Source of the DNA: Gemmiger sp. An120
GTDB taxonomy: Bacteria; Bacillota; Clostridia; Oscillospirales; Ruminococcaceae
DNA length: 64,000 nucleotides
Assembly: GCF_002160955.1 (NCBI RefSeq)
Contig: NZ_NFLN01000011.1
Location: 42,084 to 106,083 of the forward strand
Reading direction: 5' to 3'
Positions 8,374-16,901 of this stretch are shown here, piece by piece. The notes beneath the pieces are model-generated. The model did not search any database. It worked only from the letters and a program-made list of their open reading frames with translations, and was not told the DNA's origin. Position 1 is the first letter of the stretch. Each line of letters starts with the position of its first letter. A program made the position numbers and the translations under genes.

Positions 8374-10186
8374 CTGCCTCGCCTCCCTCCTGATAATAGC
8401 GGCTCTGCACCTGGAACAGTTTAGCATAGCCGCCGCCCCGGGCCAGCAGTTCCTCGTGGGTACCCTGCTCGGCAATGCGGCCATCCTCCAAAAACAGAAT
8501 CCGGTCACAGAACCGGGTGGACGCCAGCCGGTGGCTGATAAACAGCGAGGTGCGCCCGGCGGTCATCTCGTTGTATTTGCGGTAGATATCGTCCTCCGCC
8601 AGGGGGTCCAGCGCGGCGGTGGGCTCATCCAGGGCCAGGATGGGGCCGTCCTTGTACAGGGCCCGGGCCAGCATCAGCCGCTGGGTCTGCCCGCCGGACA
8701 GTTCCACCCCGTCCTCGTACACCTTTCGGCCCAATTTGGTGTCCAGCTCGCCGGGCAGCGCCCGGACGGCTTCGGTCAGCCCCGCCTGGGCCAGGCACTG
8801 CCATACCCGATCGGTGTCGATGCCCTCGGTGCATTGGGCCACGTTCTCCGCCACGCTGGCCTCCAGCAGGGAAAAGTCCTGGAATACCGCCGAGAACAGA
8901 GCGTAGTAGTCCTGCCGGTTCAGCTGGCGTACATCCTGCCCGTTGAACAGCACCCGCCCCTCGGTGGGGTCCAGAAAGCCGCAGACCAGCCGCACCAGGG
9001 TGGTCTTGCCCGCGCCGTTCAGCCCCACGATGGCCAGCTTCTCCCCGGCATGGATGGTCAGGTCGATGCGGTGCAGGGTGTCTTTTTCTGCCCCGGGATA
9101 CCGGTAGCTTACCTGTTCCAGCTTGATTTCGCAGTCCATCCCCGGGGTGCGGGGCACCGGTGTGCCCCCGGTCAGCCGGAAGGGCTCCGGCCAGTCCAGT
9201 ACCTCCCGCAGCTGGGACAGCTCCAATGACTGCCGGTGCAGTTCGGCGCTCTTTTCCAAAATGCCGCCCACCCACTGGGTAAAACCGCTCACCGCGGTGA
9301 AGTAGAGCAGAAACTGGGAGGCAGGCATCCCCTGGCGCAGCGCCAGCGCGATCAGGTAGGCGTAGGCGATGCCATCCCGGGCAAAGGTCAGCGCCAGGTC
9401 GGCCACATCGTTCCACAGCAGGTGCCGCTCCAGCCGGTTCAGGTAATCCCGGTACAGCCGCATCAGCCGTTCCCACACCTCGTCCATCCAGCTCCGCAGG
9501 CCAAAGATGCGCAGATCCTTGGCAAAGGGCCGGCCGGTGACGGTGGTGCGCAGATAGTGGATCTGGCCCATGTAGCGCTCCTGTTCGTCCCGGTGGTCGT
9601 AGACCCACCGGGCGGTGCGCCGCCGCACCAGCCAGCCCGCCGTCGTGGTGGCGATCACCACCGCCAGCAGCGCCGGGTGCAGCCCGGACAGCAGCGCCAG
9701 ATACACGGCAAACCCCAGCAGGCTGGCCAGCAGGTCGGTCAGGGTGGTCCAGATCGCTTCGGCGGTTTCGGAATTATCGGTGCAGGAGTTGGCCGCCCGT
9801 TCCAGCCGTTTGAGAAAGGTGGAGTCCAGCGTGTTCACAAAGGAGGTGCCGGCGATCTTGTCCATGGTCATCCGCAGCAGCTGCATCCGCACGGTGATCC
9901 GGCCGTACATGGCGTTAAAAAACAGATAGGACCGCAGCCCGTACAGCACAAACAGCACTGCACTGAACAGCAGGATGGTACCGGCCAGAGCGGTCAGGGG
10001 GGCGCGGTTCTCCACCTTTTGCAGCACCAGCGGGGCCAGCAGCAGCTGGGCGGTGGTGCCGCCCGCCGTGGCCGCGGCGATGCCGATACAGTAGAAGGGG
10101 ATGCTTTTGGCCTCCTGCCAGGCAAGCCCCAGCATGAAGCCCAGGTTCTGCCGCGTGGAATACCGCGGCTTTTTGGTTTGTTCCAT
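8363..10186 (-). CDS. ABC exporter, fused membrane and ATPase domains (subunit 1)
   Basis: The 607-residue protein has membrane helices in about residues 25-320 and a nucleotide-binding domain with Walker A G-L-N-G-A-G-K-T-T near residue 385, signature L-S-G-G-Q near 495, Walker B A-L-D-E-P and the switch His in I-S-H-R. It is the first gene of the exporter pair. The start was placed at the ATG at 10186 with GAGGTG 7 bases upstream; a GTG three codons earlier is also possible. A terminator-like hairpin at 10219-10246 separates it from the histidine kinase gene upstream, so the pair may have its own promoter. Confidence 0.9.
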   Translation of the reverse strand: MEQTKKPRYSTRQNLGFMLGLAWQEAKSIPFYCIGIAAATAGGTTAQLLLAPLVLQKVENRAPLTALAGTILLFSAVLFVLYGLRSYLFFNAMYGRITVRMQLLRMTMDKIAGTSFVNTLDSTFLKRLERAANSCTDNSETAEAIWTTLTDLLASLLGFAVYLALLSGLHPALLAVVIATTTAGWLVRRRTARWVYDHRDEQERYMGQIHYLRTTVTGRPFAKDLRIFGLRSWMDEVWERLMRLYRDYLNRLERHLLWNDVADLALTFARDGIAYAYLIALALRQGMPASQFLLYFTAVSGFTQWVGGILEKSAELHRQSLELSQLREVLDWPEPFRLTGGTPVPRTPGMDCEIKLEQVSYRYPGAEKDTLHRIDLTIHAGEKLAIVGLNGAGKTTLVRLVCGFLDPTEGRVLFNGQDVRQLNRQDYYALFSAVFQDFSLLEASVAENVAQCTEGIDTDRVWQCLAQAGLTEAVRALPGELDTKLGRKVYEDGVELSGGQTQRLMLARALYKDGPILALDEPTAALDPLAEDDIYRKYNEMTAGRTSLFISHRLASTRFCDRILFLEDGRIAEQGTHEELLARGGGYAKLFQVQSRYYQEGGEADGE

Positions 10187-10218
10187 TGCTTTCACCTCTT
10201 GCCTCTACTCTAGCACAA

Positions 10219-10246
10219 GAAAAAATCCCCGGCGGTTTCCGGGGAT
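10219..10246 (-). terminator. Terminator between kinase and exporter genes
   Basis: On the minus strand, ATCCCCGG and CCGGGGAT form a stem followed by T6. It lies in the 89-base gap after the histidine kinase stop codon. Confidence 0.75.
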
Positions 10247-10275
10247 GAATGGCGGTCTGCGGGGGACGAACTGCA

Positions 10276-10938
10276 TTATACCTGCGGGATCAGGATTTCG
10301 GTGGTAAAGGCGCCGTCCTCGCTGTTGCGGCTCAGATACCCGTCCAGGCGGTCGATGATCTGGTCGATGCGCACCAGCCCGAAACCGTGGCCCTCCCCCT
10401 TGGTGGTGGGGAACAGCCGCCCGACCCGGGCCTGTTTGCGGCTGGCTGTAAAGTTGGTAAAGCTGATGTACAGCTGGGTGCCCTTCATGTCCATGTACAC
10501 GCGGATCATCCGCTGGCCCTCCGGCAGCGCCAGACTGGCCTCGATGGCGTTGTCGAACAGGTTGCCCAGAATCACGCACAGGTCCAGTTCCGACATCCGC
10601 AGCTGCACCGGGATGTGGGCGTCCGCCTGCACCGGGATGTTCCGGGATCGGGCCAGGCTGATTTTGCTGTTCAGAATCGCGTCCGCCATGGCGTTGCCGG
10701 TCTTGATCACCGTGTCCACCGTGTTCAGGTCGGTGTCCAGTTCATCCAGATAGGCTTTCAGCCCGTCCAGGTCGCCGTTTGCGGCCAGCGCCTTCATCAC
10801 CTGGATGTGGTTGCGGTAGTCGTGCCGCCAGCCCCGGATCTGCCGGTACATGTTTTCCACTTCCCGGTAGTGGGTGTCGATCAGTTCCCGCTGGTAGGCG
10901 GCCAGCTGCCGGTCAATGCGCCGGGAAAACCATCCCAT
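10276..10938 (-). CDS. Soluble GHKL-type sensor histidine kinase (AgrC-like)
   Basis: The 220-residue protein contains only the kinase core. The phospho-acceptor segment is W-R-H-D-Y-R-N-H near residue 37. An N-box L-F-D-N-A-I-E-A lies near residue 127 and a G-box G-E-G-H-G-F-G-L near residue 182. AgrC-type kinases normally carry five to seven transmembrane helices before this core, and none is present here. The kinase must therefore sense a cytoplasmic cue or borrow a membrane partner, possibly the adjacent exporter. Six bases separate it from the LytTR regulator gene upstream, so the two are co-transcribed. Confidence 0.85.
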   Translation of the reverse strand: MGWFSRRIDRQLAAYQRELIDTHYREVENMYRQIRGWRHDYRNHIQVMKALAANGDLDGLKAYLDELDTDLNTVDTVIKTGNAMADAILNSKISLARSRNIPVQADAHIPVQLRMSELDLCVILGNLFDNAIEASLALPEGQRMIRVYMDMKGTQLYISFTNFTASRKQARVGRLFPTTKGEGHGFGLVRIDQIIDRLDGYLSRNSEDGAFTTEILIPQV

Positions 10939-10944
10939 ATCCCG

Positions 10945-11643
10945 TTACCCCCTTTGAATGATCGCCCGGTTGATCCGCTCATAGGCGCCCCGGGGCAGCG
11001 GCAGGGTGCTGCCGTCGGCCAGGGTCACCGCCGTGCGGGTCACCCGGGCCACGCTGCCCAGGTTCACCAGCGCCGACCGCCCCAGCCGGAAAAAGTTCTC
11101 GTCCAGCTGGCTTTCCAGTTCGCTCAGGGTCATCTTGACGGTGTAGTCTGCCCGGGCGTGGATGGTCACATAGTTGCCCTGCACCTCGGCGCAGCGAATT
11201 TGATACACCGGCAGCCGCACCAGCTCCCCGGCCAGTTCCAGGGTCAGCACCTTTTCGTTGCGGCGCAGCTTCTCCGCCGCCCGGTCCAGTACGGCGAACA
11301 GCTTGTCCTCGTCCACCGGCTTCATCAGGTAGTGCAGTGCCTCCACCTCGTAGCCGTCGGCGATATAGTCGGAGTACCCGGTGATGAACACGATCTGCAC
11401 CCCGTCGTTGTCCCGCCGCAGGGTGCGGGCCATGGTCACCCCGTCCATTTTGCCCATCTCGATGTCCAGCAGCAAAATCTGCACCCGCTTATCCTCCGCG
11501 TACTGGAACAGAAAACTCTCCGCCGAGGGGTACAGCGCCAGCTGCACCCCATGGCCCCGGCCGGCGGCCCAGCGGCGCACCAGCCCGGCCAGGTAGTCCC
11601 GGTCGGCGGCGCAGTCGTCACAGATGGCAAGACAAAGATTCAC
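10945..11643 (-). CDS. LytTR-family response regulator
   Basis: The 232-residue protein has a receiver domain (residues 1-120) with the phospho-accepting Asp in L-L-L-D-I-E-M-G and the conserved Lys in M-K-P-V, followed by a LytTR DNA-binding domain (about 130-230). The start is a GTG at 11643 with AAAGGAGG six bases upstream; the longer ATG frame lacks such a site. It forms a two-component pair with the GHKL kinase. LytTR regulators usually bind direct repeats in promoters of transport or peptide genes, so the downstream ABC exporter is a plausible target. Confidence 0.88.
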   Translation of the reverse strand: MNLCLAICDDCAADRDYLAGLVRRWAAGRGHGVQLALYPSAESFLFQYAEDKRVQILLLDIEMGKMDGVTMARTLRRDNDGVQIVFITGYSDYIADGYEVEALHYLMKPVDEDKLFAVLDRAAEKLRRNEKVLTLELAGELVRLPVYQIRCAEVQGNYVTIHARADYTVKMTLSELESQLDENFFRLGRSALVNLGSVARVTRTAVTLADGSTLPLPRGAYERINRAIIQRG

Positions 11644-11804
11644 GGTGGGCCTCCTTTGTGCCGGCGGGCGGCATATACTCTGTTTGCTAGTATACACCGC
11701 CCGGCAAAACGCGGCAAGCGGAAAACTCAACCGGCGGTTGGGTGCTTTTTGGGCCGGGTTGGAGTATACTGGAAGCACCGAAACCAGGAAAGGATGAACC
11801 CAGG

Positions 11805-12581
11805 ATGGACAACCAGAAAACCGGCGCCCTGATCCGGGAACGCCGCAAACAAAAACGGCTGACCCAGCAGCAGCTGGCCCAGCGCCTGCACGTGACCGAC
11901 CGGGCGGTCAGCAAGTGGGAACGGGGCCTGTGCGCCCCGGACATTGCCACCCTGGAACCCCTGGCCCGGGAACTGGATGTGACGATTCTGGAACTGATCG
12001 CCGGGGGACGCGCCCCCGCCGCCCCCCAGCCGGACGCGGTGGACAGCGCCGTGAAACAGACGATCCGCTATTCGGAACAGGAGATGCGCCGCCGGGGCAA
12101 GGCCCTGATCAAACGGTTCCTGCTGGCGGTGCTGGGGGTCTGCCTGGCGGCGGTTCTGGTGCTGCCCACATTGAACGGGCTGCTGTTCGGCAACGGGTTT
12201 GCCTGGCGGTGTATCCCCGCCTGGCTGTGCGCCCGCAACGCCGCCCAGGCGCTGGAGAACTACGACGAGGACGGGATCGAGCGGTATATCGCCCGCGCCG
12301 ATGGTCTGTATGATACCCTGACCGAACTGCGGGAACAGGGGGTGGTGATCCGGGATGCACGGGCTGATTTTGGCAGAACCCGGCTGGATGATATGTTCCT
12401 GTTTACCGAAATGGAACTGACGGTGTGGCAGGATGAGCTGACCTACCTGTTTACCTGCCAGGGCACATGGCGCGACGGCAAGGTGGAGTGGATGGAAATT
12501 TACGCCCCCAGCGAGGGGTACGACGGCCCGGGCTGGATCCCCCGGCTCAGCGGGGCGCTGGCCACCTATGACCCGGGCTGA
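11805..12581 (+). CDS. XRE-family regulator with membrane segment
   Basis: The 258-residue protein has an N-terminal lambda-repressor-like helix-turn-helix (residues about 6-62, with Q-Q-L-A-Q-R-L and A-V-S-K-W-E-R-G). A linker follows, then one hydrophobic segment near residues 105-130 and a C-terminal domain without recognisable motifs. It resembles the clostridial XRE proteins in which a DNA-binding head is tethered to the membrane. It is divergent from the LytTR regulator and could control that system or itself. The ATG at 11805 follows a purine-rich AGGAAAGGA. Confidence 0.75.
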   Translation: MDNQKTGALIRERRKQKRLTQQQLAQRLHVTDRAVSKWERGLCAPDIATLEPLARELDVTILELIAGGRAPAAPQPDAVDSAVKQTIRYSEQEMRRRGKALIKRFLLAVLGVCLAAVLVLPTLNGLLFGNGFAWRCIPAWLCARNAAQALENYDEDGIERYIARADGLYDTLTELREQGVVIRDARADFGRTRLDDMFLFTEMELTVWQDELTYLFTCQGTWRDGKVEWMEIYAPSEGYDGPGWIPRLSGALATYDPG

Positions 12582-12600
12582 AAAAATTTCGTCTGACCCC

Positions 12601-12631
12601 TTGACTCTGCCGTACCGTCAACTGGTACACT
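12601..12631 (+). promoter_or_regulatory. MerR-type promoter with 19-bp spacer and internal dyad
   Basis: TTGACT at 12601-12606 and TACACT at 12626-12631 are separated by 19 bases, the over-long spacing typical of promoters that MerR proteins activate by DNA distortion. The spacer and the start of the -10 hold the dyad GTACC-N7-GGTAC. The MerR gene begins 26 bases downstream, which implies autoregulation. Confidence 0.8.
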
Positions 12632-12656
12632 GAAAACGCGGAAAGGAGGGAACAGA

Positions 12657-13415
12657 ATGGAATATTCCATCCGGGAACTGTCGCGCCTGTCGGGGGTGTC
12701 CACCCGCACCCTGCGCTGGTACGACGAGATCGGTCTGCTCAAGCCCGGCCGGGTGGCGGAAAGCGGCTACCGCTACTACGGCCCGGCCCAGGTGGACCGG
12801 CTGCAGGATATTCTGTACTACCGGGCCCTCGGGGTGGAGCTGGCCCGCATCAAGGAATGTCTGGACATGCCCTCCTTTGACCGCCTGGCCGCGCTGCGGG
12901 AACATTTGGCTGCTTTGCAGGCGCAGAAAACGCGGCTGGAAACGCTGATCCGGTCGGTGGAGGAGACCATCGGCTGCGAGGAAAGGAAGGAAACCATGGA
13001 GGACGAGAAGAAATTCGCCGCCTTTAAGGAAAAACTGGTGGCGGACAACGAAGCCGCCCACGGCAAAGAAGCCCGGGCAAAATACGGGGACGGAGCGGTG
13101 GACGCCGCCAACGCCAGCGTGATGGGGCTGAGCCGGGAGCAGTACGACGCCTGGAACGAACTGGACGCGGAGCTTCGCCGCCGTCTGGAAGCTGCCGTGA
13201 CCGCCGGCCTTAGCCCCGACAGCGAGGAGGGAAAGGCATTGTATGAACTGCACCGCCGCTGGCTGGCGGTGACGGTAAAAGACCTGACGCCCGCAAAACA
13301 CCGGGGCATCGCCCAGCTGTATGTGCTGGACGAGCGGTTCACCGCCTACTACGACCGGGCTGTGCCCGGCTGCGCACAGTTTCTGCGGGATGCGGTGGAC
13401 TGCTGGGCAAAATAA
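12657..13415 (+). CDS. MerR-family regulator with TipAS drug-binding domain
   Basis: The 252-residue protein has a MerR winged helix-turn-helix (residues 1-70, with T-L-R-W-Y-D-E-I-G-L-L), a dimerisation coiled coil (about 75-110) and a C-terminal TipAS-like helical domain (about 115-250) of the kind that binds peptide antibiotics and other amphiphilic drugs. GGAGGG lies just before the ATG. The upstream promoter has the 19-bp spacer expected for MerR autoactivation. No drug-resistance gene lies next to it, so its other targets must be elsewhere. Confidence 0.88.
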   Translation: MEYSIRELSRLSGVSTRTLRWYDEIGLLKPGRVAESGYRYYGPAQVDRLQDILYYRALGVELARIKECLDMPSFDRLAALREHLAALQAQKTRLETLIRSVEETIGCEERKETMEDEKKFAAFKEKLVADNEAAHGKEARAKYGDGAVDAANASVMGLSREQYDAWNELDAELRRRLEAAVTAGLSPDSEEGKALYELHRRWLAVTVKDLTPAKHRGIAQLYVLDERFTAYYDRAVPGCAQFLRDAVDCWAK

Positions 13416-13421
13416 TAGGGG

Positions 13422-13457
13422 AAAGCCCGCGGAGCCAAAGGTTCCGCGGGCTTTTTG
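13422..13457. terminator. Bidirectional terminator
   Basis: The stem AAAGCCCGCGGA with its complement (loop centred on CCAAAGG) is followed by T5. It separates the MerR gene from the convergent deformylase gene. Confidence 0.88.
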
Positions 13458-13868
13458 TCATATCAGAATCCCCTCACAGTGGTCGATTTCATGCTGGATG
13501 ATCTGGGCGGACCAGCCGGTCCAGGTTTTGAACCGCACCCGGAACTGCTCATCCTGGTACTGTACCTTGATGGCCTTCCAGCGCTTTGTTTTGCGGGTAC
13601 CGGTCAGGGACAGGCAGCCTTCCTCTGTTTCGTAGGGGCCGCTTTTCTTGACGATCTCCGGGTTGAACAGCACCCGGTAGGTACCCTCGTCGTCAAAGGC
13701 GATGATGCGTTTGGCTACGCCGATCATATTCGCGGCCATGCCCACGCAGCCGTCCGCGTGGGCTTCCAATGTTTCCAGCAGATCAGCGGCCACCGGCAGA
13801 TCCTCCGGGGTGGCGGGTTCGGACTTACGTGCCAGAAACAGCACATCTTTGCAGATGTCTCGGATCAT
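13458..13868 (-). CDS. def: Peptide deformylase, short clostridial type
   Basis: The 136-residue protein has the three deformylase motifs: G-M-A-A-N-M-I-G (residues about 43-50), E-G-C-L-S-L with the metal-binding Cys, and H-E-I-D-H with the two metal-binding His and the catalytic Glu. In motif I the canonical Gln of G-x-G-L-A-A-x-Q is replaced by Met. Small Firmicute homologues share this change as far as I recall, so this may be a divergent paralogue rather than the main deformylase. It is the last gene of a six-gene minus-strand operon, with AAAGGAG before its ATG and a four-base overlap with the YaiI gene. Confidence 0.82.
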   Translation of the reverse strand: MIRDICKDVLFLARKSEPATPEDLPVAADLLETLEAHADGCVGMAANMIGVAKRIIAFDDEGTYRVLFNPEIVKKSGPYETEEGCLSLTGTRKTKRWKAIKVQYQDEQFRVRFKTWTGWSAQIIQHEIDHCEGILI

Positions 13869-14329
13869 GGTGTGTCTCCTTTTGATGAGGAATAAGGGGC
13901 GTCCAGCAGCTGTTCCAGCGCCAGAACAAAGGCGGTGTCCTGCTCTTTTGTGCGCTTGGCGGGCCCTTTGGGATGCTTGCCGGCGCGAAGCAGCTTTTTG
14001 TTCTGCCACCGGCGTTCCAGCAGCGCGTCGATGTTGTCGGCTGTGTATTCCAGGCCGTTCTGGTTCAGCACCCGGGCCCGGCGTGCCAGGCACATACTGG
14101 CCAGACCGTAGTCCTGGGTCACCACAATATCTCCGGGGCAAACCCGGTTGACCAGGGCAAAGTCCACGCTGTCGGCCCCCTTGTCGAACACCAGCGTTTC
14201 GGCCCCCTCCCGCTGGATGCGGTGGGCGGTGTCGCAAAGGATACGCACCGGTATACCGCGGCCTTTGCAGGCGCGGATGGTCAGGCCTACCACAGGGCAG
14301 CCGTCCGCGTCAATCAGTACAGTGGGCAT
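13865..14329 (-). CDS. YaiI/YqxD family protein (DUF188, PIN-like)
   Basis: The 154-residue protein starts with the family hallmark D-A-D-G-C-P-V and later has D-Y-G-L-A and a short basic C-terminal part, as in YaiI/YqxD proteins. The fold is PIN-like with conserved acidic residues, which suggests nuclease ancestry; the biological role of the family is not known. It overlaps the deformylase start by four bases and follows the DUF3795 gene by seven bases, so it is in the same operon. Confidence 0.85.
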   Translation of the reverse strand: MPTVLIDADGCPVVGLTIRACKGRGIPVRILCDTAHRIQREGAETLVFDKGADSVDFALVNRVCPGDIVVTQDYGLASMCLARRARVLNQNGLEYTADNIDALLERRWQNKKLLRAGKHPKGPAKRTKEQDTAFVLALEQLLDAPYSSSKGDTP

Positions 14330-14336
14330 GGCCGGA

Positions 14337-14888
14337 TTATCCTTTCTTTTTGTTCAGCTTCAGGCTGATGCCTGCCCGGTCGGCTTCCGCCTGCAGCAGG
14401 GTGGCCGCGGCCTGGGCCTTTGCCTTGACCGGTACATCGGCGGGGGTGTCCTGGGCGGTCAGGGCATCCATTACCCGGCGCAGCGCGCCTGTATCCAGCA
14501 GGTATGCCGCCGCGCAGTAAAGAGTTTTGCGGCGGCCGTCGTTGTAATGGGCCAGCAGCGCATCCAGAATGGCCCGCTTTTCCCGCAGATCGGCCCGCCA
14601 GGCGTCCAGCCCCATTTCACGGGCGCGGGCCAGATCGGCAGCCCGGCGGCTGTGGGGCACAAAGGAATCCGCCGCGTCAAATTCCGCATAGCGGGCACAG
14701 GGATAGGCGGCGCAGTCGCTGCAGAACGCAAAGCCGCCCTGTTCCAGCGAGCACCGGGCGATCACGCAGCTCTGGTTGCCGGCGCCGCCGCCACAGCCCG
14801 GGCAGTAGCCGCCCATCTGCATGGGGCAGAGCAGACAGGCAAGACCGCACAGGCTGAAATCGGTATAGGTTCGCGTAAACCCTTTCAT
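14337..14888 (-). CDS. Cysteine-rich DUF3795 protein
   Basis: The 183-residue protein has an N-terminal Cys-rich zinc- or cluster-binding region (C-G-L-A-C-x2-C, C-P-G-C-G-G-G, then C-S-D-C-A-A-Y-P-C) and a helical C-terminal half, as in DUF3795 proteins. The function is unknown. It overlaps the GyrI-like gene upstream by four bases (14885-14888), which indicates translational coupling inside the operon. Confidence 0.72.
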   Translation of the reverse strand: MKGFTRTYTDFSLCGLACLLCPMQMGGYCPGCGGGAGNQSCVIARCSLEQGGFAFCSDCAAYPCARYAEFDAADSFVPHSRRAADLARAREMGLDAWRADLREKRAILDALLAHYNDGRRKTLYCAAAYLLDTGALRRVMDALTAQDTPADVPVKAKAQAAATLLQAEADRAGISLKLNKKKG

Positions 14889-15532
14889 AGCAGCTTCTCC
14901 TTCCGGATCGGATGCCGGATGACCGTTTTCAGATTTTCCGGCTTGCAGCGGCGCACATCGCTCAGATAAATCTCGTGGTGGAACCGCGTTTCTCCATAAT
15001 CCGGCAGATACCCCTGGGCGCGGGCATACTCGTCCATCGCTGCTACGGTGGCGGGCTCATCGTCGTAGGGACCCAGGTGCAGGCACTGAACGCAGAGCCC
15101 CTCCTCCCAGGAAAAGAACTCTACCCTGGAAAAATCCCGCTGCTTTTTTTCGGCGGCTTCCCGGATGGCCCGGTCAAATACCTCTTTGGTCACAAACTCC
15201 GGCAGGCGGATCAGGCTGATCCAGCAGAAATCCTCCTTGCGGGTGTAGTCCACCCCCTGCACGCCTTCCTGCCACCACAGGCCCTCCAGCGGCGGGACTA
15301 CATAGTCAAAGTATCCCTCCGGCTGATGGTTGCCCCGTTTGCTCGTCTTGATGGTGTAGGCCACCGAATACAGCAGTTCCAGCGCTTCTTTGTATGCGCC
15401 GTCCGTCTGGTTAGGATCGCCTTTCCCACGCACCGCCAGAAAATTCATGGCGGGCACGGTGACAATGCCCGGCGCTTTGGGCGGCATGTACAAATCTTTG
15501 TATGTTTTTTTGTAGTCAAAGGGCATGGTCAT
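14885..15532 (-). CDS. GyrI-like small-molecule binding domain protein
   Basis: The 215-residue protein matches the stand-alone GyrI-like domain family. The N-terminal part has P-x-M-N-F-L-A-V-R-G-K-G-D-P-N, the middle has conserved Trp/Tyr-rich strands, and there is a C-terminal H-H-E-I-Y-L-S-D motif. Such proteins bind or hydrolyse amphipathic small molecules. Four-base overlaps with the TfoX-like gene before it and the DUF3795 gene after it place it in the middle of the operon. Confidence 0.85.
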   Translation of the reverse strand: MTMPFDYKKTYKDLYMPPKAPGIVTVPAMNFLAVRGKGDPNQTDGAYKEALELLYSVAYTIKTSKRGNHQPEGYFDYVVPPLEGLWWQEGVQGVDYTRKEDFCWISLIRLPEFVTKEVFDRAIREAAEKKQRDFSRVEFFSWEEGLCVQCLHLGPYDDEPATVAAMDEYARAQGYLPDYGETRFHHEIYLSDVRRCKPENLKTVIRHPIRKEKLL

Positions 15533-15852
15533 TTCCTGCCTTTCTTCTGCGGGTGCGCGGCCAGCGCCTCGCAGGTGATGCGTACCAGTTCCGTCATCGT
15601 TTCCCGGTCATCCACGTCTTCCACCAGAAAATAGTCCCGTGCGCCCTCGTAGGGTGGGGCCTTGGCCAGGCCGGGAAACGCAGCTTCCCCCTGCGGCGTG
15701 ATCTTGACAAAAAGCTGGTCATCGCAGATCACACCAAAAAACACCCCGTTGCAGAATAAGCCGTATTCGCCGAACATCTTCCGGCTGCGGATACAGCCGG
15801 CTTCCCGCAGCTGGTCGGCTGCGTAGGTTGCAAAATCCGGATGCGATGCCAT
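15529..15852 (-). CDS. TfoX N-terminal domain protein
   Basis: The 107-residue protein is a stand-alone TfoX N-terminal domain with the R-K-M-F-G-E-Y-G-L-F motif near residue 25 and F-V-K-I-T. It is far shorter than full Sxy/TfoX competence regulators, and homologues of this size have no assigned function. It overlaps the GyrI-like gene by four bases and starts one base after the WYL gene stop, so it is tightly coupled to both. Confidence 0.82.
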   Translation of the reverse strand: MASHPDFATYAADQLREAGCIRSRKMFGEYGLFCNGVFFGVICDDQLFVKITPQGEAAFPGLAKAPPYEGARDYFLVEDVDDRETMTELVRITCEALAAHPQKKGRK

Positions 15853-15853
15853 G

Positions 15854-16762
15854 TCAATTCCTCCCGTAACGGCTGGCCAGTGTCCGGGCCAGGTGATGCA
15901 GCTGTGTGCGCAATTCTTTTGGCTCCACCAGTTCGGCGGCTTCTCCAAAGGTGAGCACCCAGCTGAGTGCGCTCTCCGCGTCAGGAAAACCGCCGGTAAA
16001 GCGCAGGCGGCCGTCCGGTTCCGGGGTGAAACGGTCCGTGCCGTATTCCTCCACCAAACGCCACCGGCAGGCCGGGTCAAAGAGTACCGTGATCCGGCAC
16101 CTTGCCGGGAAGAACCGCTCCGGTTCCAGATCGGGCAGAGGGGCGGCGCGGGGCTCAAACGGCTCTCCGGCGGTGAGTTCCGTCATGCGGTTGAGCTTGA
16201 ACAGGCGGAAGTCCGCCCGCGTGCGGCACCACCCCCACAGGTACCAGGCGGACCAGTGAAAGACCAGACAGCAGGGTTCCACCGCGCGCGCCGATTCCCC
16301 TTTCGGGGAAAAGTAGAAAAATCGGACGGTGCGGTGCAGCCGGATGGCACTTTGAATCTGTTCAATCTTGGGGGCAAGACTGTCCTTGTACCAGGAAGAA
16401 AGGTCGATCAGCATGTCGGAACTGCCGGGCACCAGTGTGCCGGATCCCGCGGAGAGCTTTTCCATCAGCTGGGCGTACCGGCGGCTGCCGCTGACGCTGT
16501 CCAGGCTGCGGAGACCTGCCAGAATGGCCTGCATCTCCGGGGCGGTGAGAAGGGTTCGGTCTACCCGGTAACCCTCAACCAGGGAGATGCCGCCGCCCGC
16601 CCCCTGCGCGGTGGTCAGAGGAATGCCTGCCCGGCAAAGGGTGTCAACATCCCGCTGAATGGTGCGGCGGGATACCTCAAACTGTTCGGCCAGTTCCACC
16701 GCGGTGACCTTTTCCCGCTGGAGCAGGATGGAAAGAATCCCAATGAGCCGGTCCAGCTTCAT
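15854..16762 (-). CDS. WYL-domain transcriptional regulator (DeoR-like HTH)
   Basis: The roughly 302-residue protein has an HTH_11/DeoR-like winged helix (residues about 3-60, with S-R-R-T-I-Q-R-D-V-D-T-L) and a WYL domain (about 140-215, W-Y-L-W-G-W-C-R followed by F-R-L-F-K-L-N-R-M) with a C-terminal extension. WYL domains sense ligands such as nucleotides. It heads the six-gene operon and probably regulates it. The ATG at 16762 was preferred; a GTG at 16768 is an alternative. A TATAAT-type -10 element lies at 16793-16798 on the minus strand. Confidence 0.87.
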   Translation of the reverse strand: MKLDRLIGILSILLQREKVTAVELAEQFEVSRRTIQRDVDTLCRAGIPLTTAQGAGGGISLVEGYRVDRTLLTAPEMQAILAGLRSLDSVSGSRRYAQLMEKLSAGSGTLVPGSSDMLIDLSSWYKDSLAPKIEQIQSAIRLHRTVRFFYFSPKGESARAVEPCCLVFHWSAWYLWGWCRTRADFRLFKLNRMTELTAGEPFEPRAAPLPDLEPERFFPARCRITVLFDPACRWRLVEEYGTDRFTPEPDGRLRFTGGFPDAESALSWVLTFGEAAELVEPKELRTQLHHLARTLASRYGRN

Positions 16763-16846
16763 CCGCACACCGCCTTTCCTGGGTTTGCCTGTATTATAGC
16801 ACAGGAACCGGACAGCTGTCTGTCATGTTTCCGGAAGAGACGAAAC

Positions 16847-16888
16847 AAAAAGCCTCCGCCCTGTGGCATGCTGCACAGAGACGGAGGC
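16847..16888 (-). terminator. Minus-strand terminator after the DUF6933-like gene
   Basis: Read on the minus strand, GCCTCCG and CGGAGGC form a stem followed by T5. It lies just beyond the stop codon at 16902. Confidence 0.75.
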
Positions 16889-16901
16889 AGTCCGGCCGGA
16901 T

